From an uncultured Collinsella sp. (GTDB lineage Bacteria; Actinomycetota; Coriobacteriia; Coriobacteriales; Coriobacteriaceae), in NCBI GenBank assembly GCA_900765185.1, contig CAAFQT010000156.1:1-6717 (forward strand): a DNA stretch of 6,717 nucleotides. Direction: 5' to 3'. Shown here one piece after another: positions 6,586 through 6,717 of this stretch. The notes under the pieces were generated by a model that ran no database searches, was not told the origin of the DNA, and saw only the letters and a program-made list of their open reading frames with translations. Each line of letters starts with the position of its first letter. Position 1 is the first letter of the stretch. The position numbers and the translations under genes are program-made.

Positions 6586-6665
6586 TCCAACAAAGCAATT
6601 ATCAGCAAAGACGCCCCTCCCTGGCCCGACGGCATCCGGGAGAGACGAGCACGTAAACGCAGTCC
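6565..6665 (-). promoter_or_regulatory. attenuator-like structured RNA segment
   Basis: In minus-strand RNA, GGACUGCGU (6657-6665) pairs perfectly with ACGCAGUCC (6565-6573), closing a domain of about 100 bases. Inside it is a strong hairpin (6636-6644 with 6615-6624, nine pairs with one bulged base) and the 5' arm of the terminator. Closing the domain uses the terminator's 3' arm, so domain and terminator exclude each other. I do not recognise a known riboswitch or T-box consensus. It could be a regulated leader of fmt, a 3'-end structure of the upstream gene, or a small RNA. Confidence 0.4.
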
Positions 6666-6686
6666 CCTTCCGCCGCAGGGCTTAGG

Positions 6687-6717
6687 TTATTGCTCCACGC
6701 GCAGTTCCGCACGAGCC
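6687..6717 (-). CDS. 3' end of an upstream minus-strand gene (partial)
   Basis: The last codons before TAA at 6687-6689 read ARAELRVEQ, with mostly G- or C-ending codons like the neighbours. The alternating pattern suggests a terminal beta strand. In many bacteria priA or def precedes fmt, but nine residues are too few to name the gene. It lies 238 bases upstream of fmt with a terminator in between, so it may be a separate transcription unit. Confidence 0.5.
   Translation of the reverse strand, partial: ARAELRVEQ

Noticed and set aside
5786..6685. Plus-strand open frame of 299 codons opposite fmt
   Set aside because: Its low-complexity, Asn/Thr/Arg-rich translation is typical of an antisense shadow, and fmt on the other strand is certain.
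6565..6690. 6S RNA (ssrS), because of CCUGCGGCGG on the minus strand
   Set aside because: Only a short string resembles the 3' end of E. coli 6S RNA. The overall fold, with its large central bubble and closing stem, could not be matched.
6565..6717. T-box leader, because of GGAACUGCG on the minus strand
   Set aside because: The string does not match the T-box core, and it lies within the coding end of the upstream gene.

Overview
The window is chromosomal DNA of high GC content, with strongly GC-biased third codon positions in its genes. The protein set and gene style (a GH13-GH77 fusion enzyme, an FmdB zinc ribbon, and an fmt-rsmB pair) best fit a gut actinobacterium of the class Coriobacteriia, probably Collinsella or a close relative. 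That assignment is inferred from protein style, not from a marker gene.

Left part, plus strand: after a few bases that may be the tail of another gene, one very large gene (61-3357) encodes a cytoplasmic two-enzyme protein. An alpha-amylase/neopullulanase-type GH13 half is joined to a GH77 4-alpha-glucanotransferase half, and the catalytic triad is visible in both. It probably trims and rearranges maltodextrins or glycogen. A short gap holds a candidate promoter and a GNRA-capped hairpin, followed by a small FmdB-type zinc-ribbon gene (3446-3682).

Middle (3683-4130): a 448-base, visibly AT-richer gap between convergent genes, packed with inverted repeats. Two copies of one palindromic element, with the same arm core but different loops, sit at its two ends. 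Between them lies a second, unrelated inverted repeat about 132 bp long, with a third partial copy of its arm that can form a terminator-like hairpin. A 50-codon minus-strand frame of doubtful status runs through that inner repeat. This is the least explained part of the window.

Right part, minus strand: fmt (methionyl-tRNA formyltransferase) and rsmB (16S rRNA m5C methyltransferase) form a tight pair with an ATGA overlap. Both act on the translation machinery: Fmt formylates the initiator tRNA and RsmB modifies the small-subunit rRNA. Upstream of fmt is a 238-base gap with an intrinsic terminator whose 3' arm can pair instead with a more distant segment, an attenuator-like layout. A candidate promoter lies between that terminator and fmt. 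The last bases of the window hold the final nine codons of another minus-strand gene.
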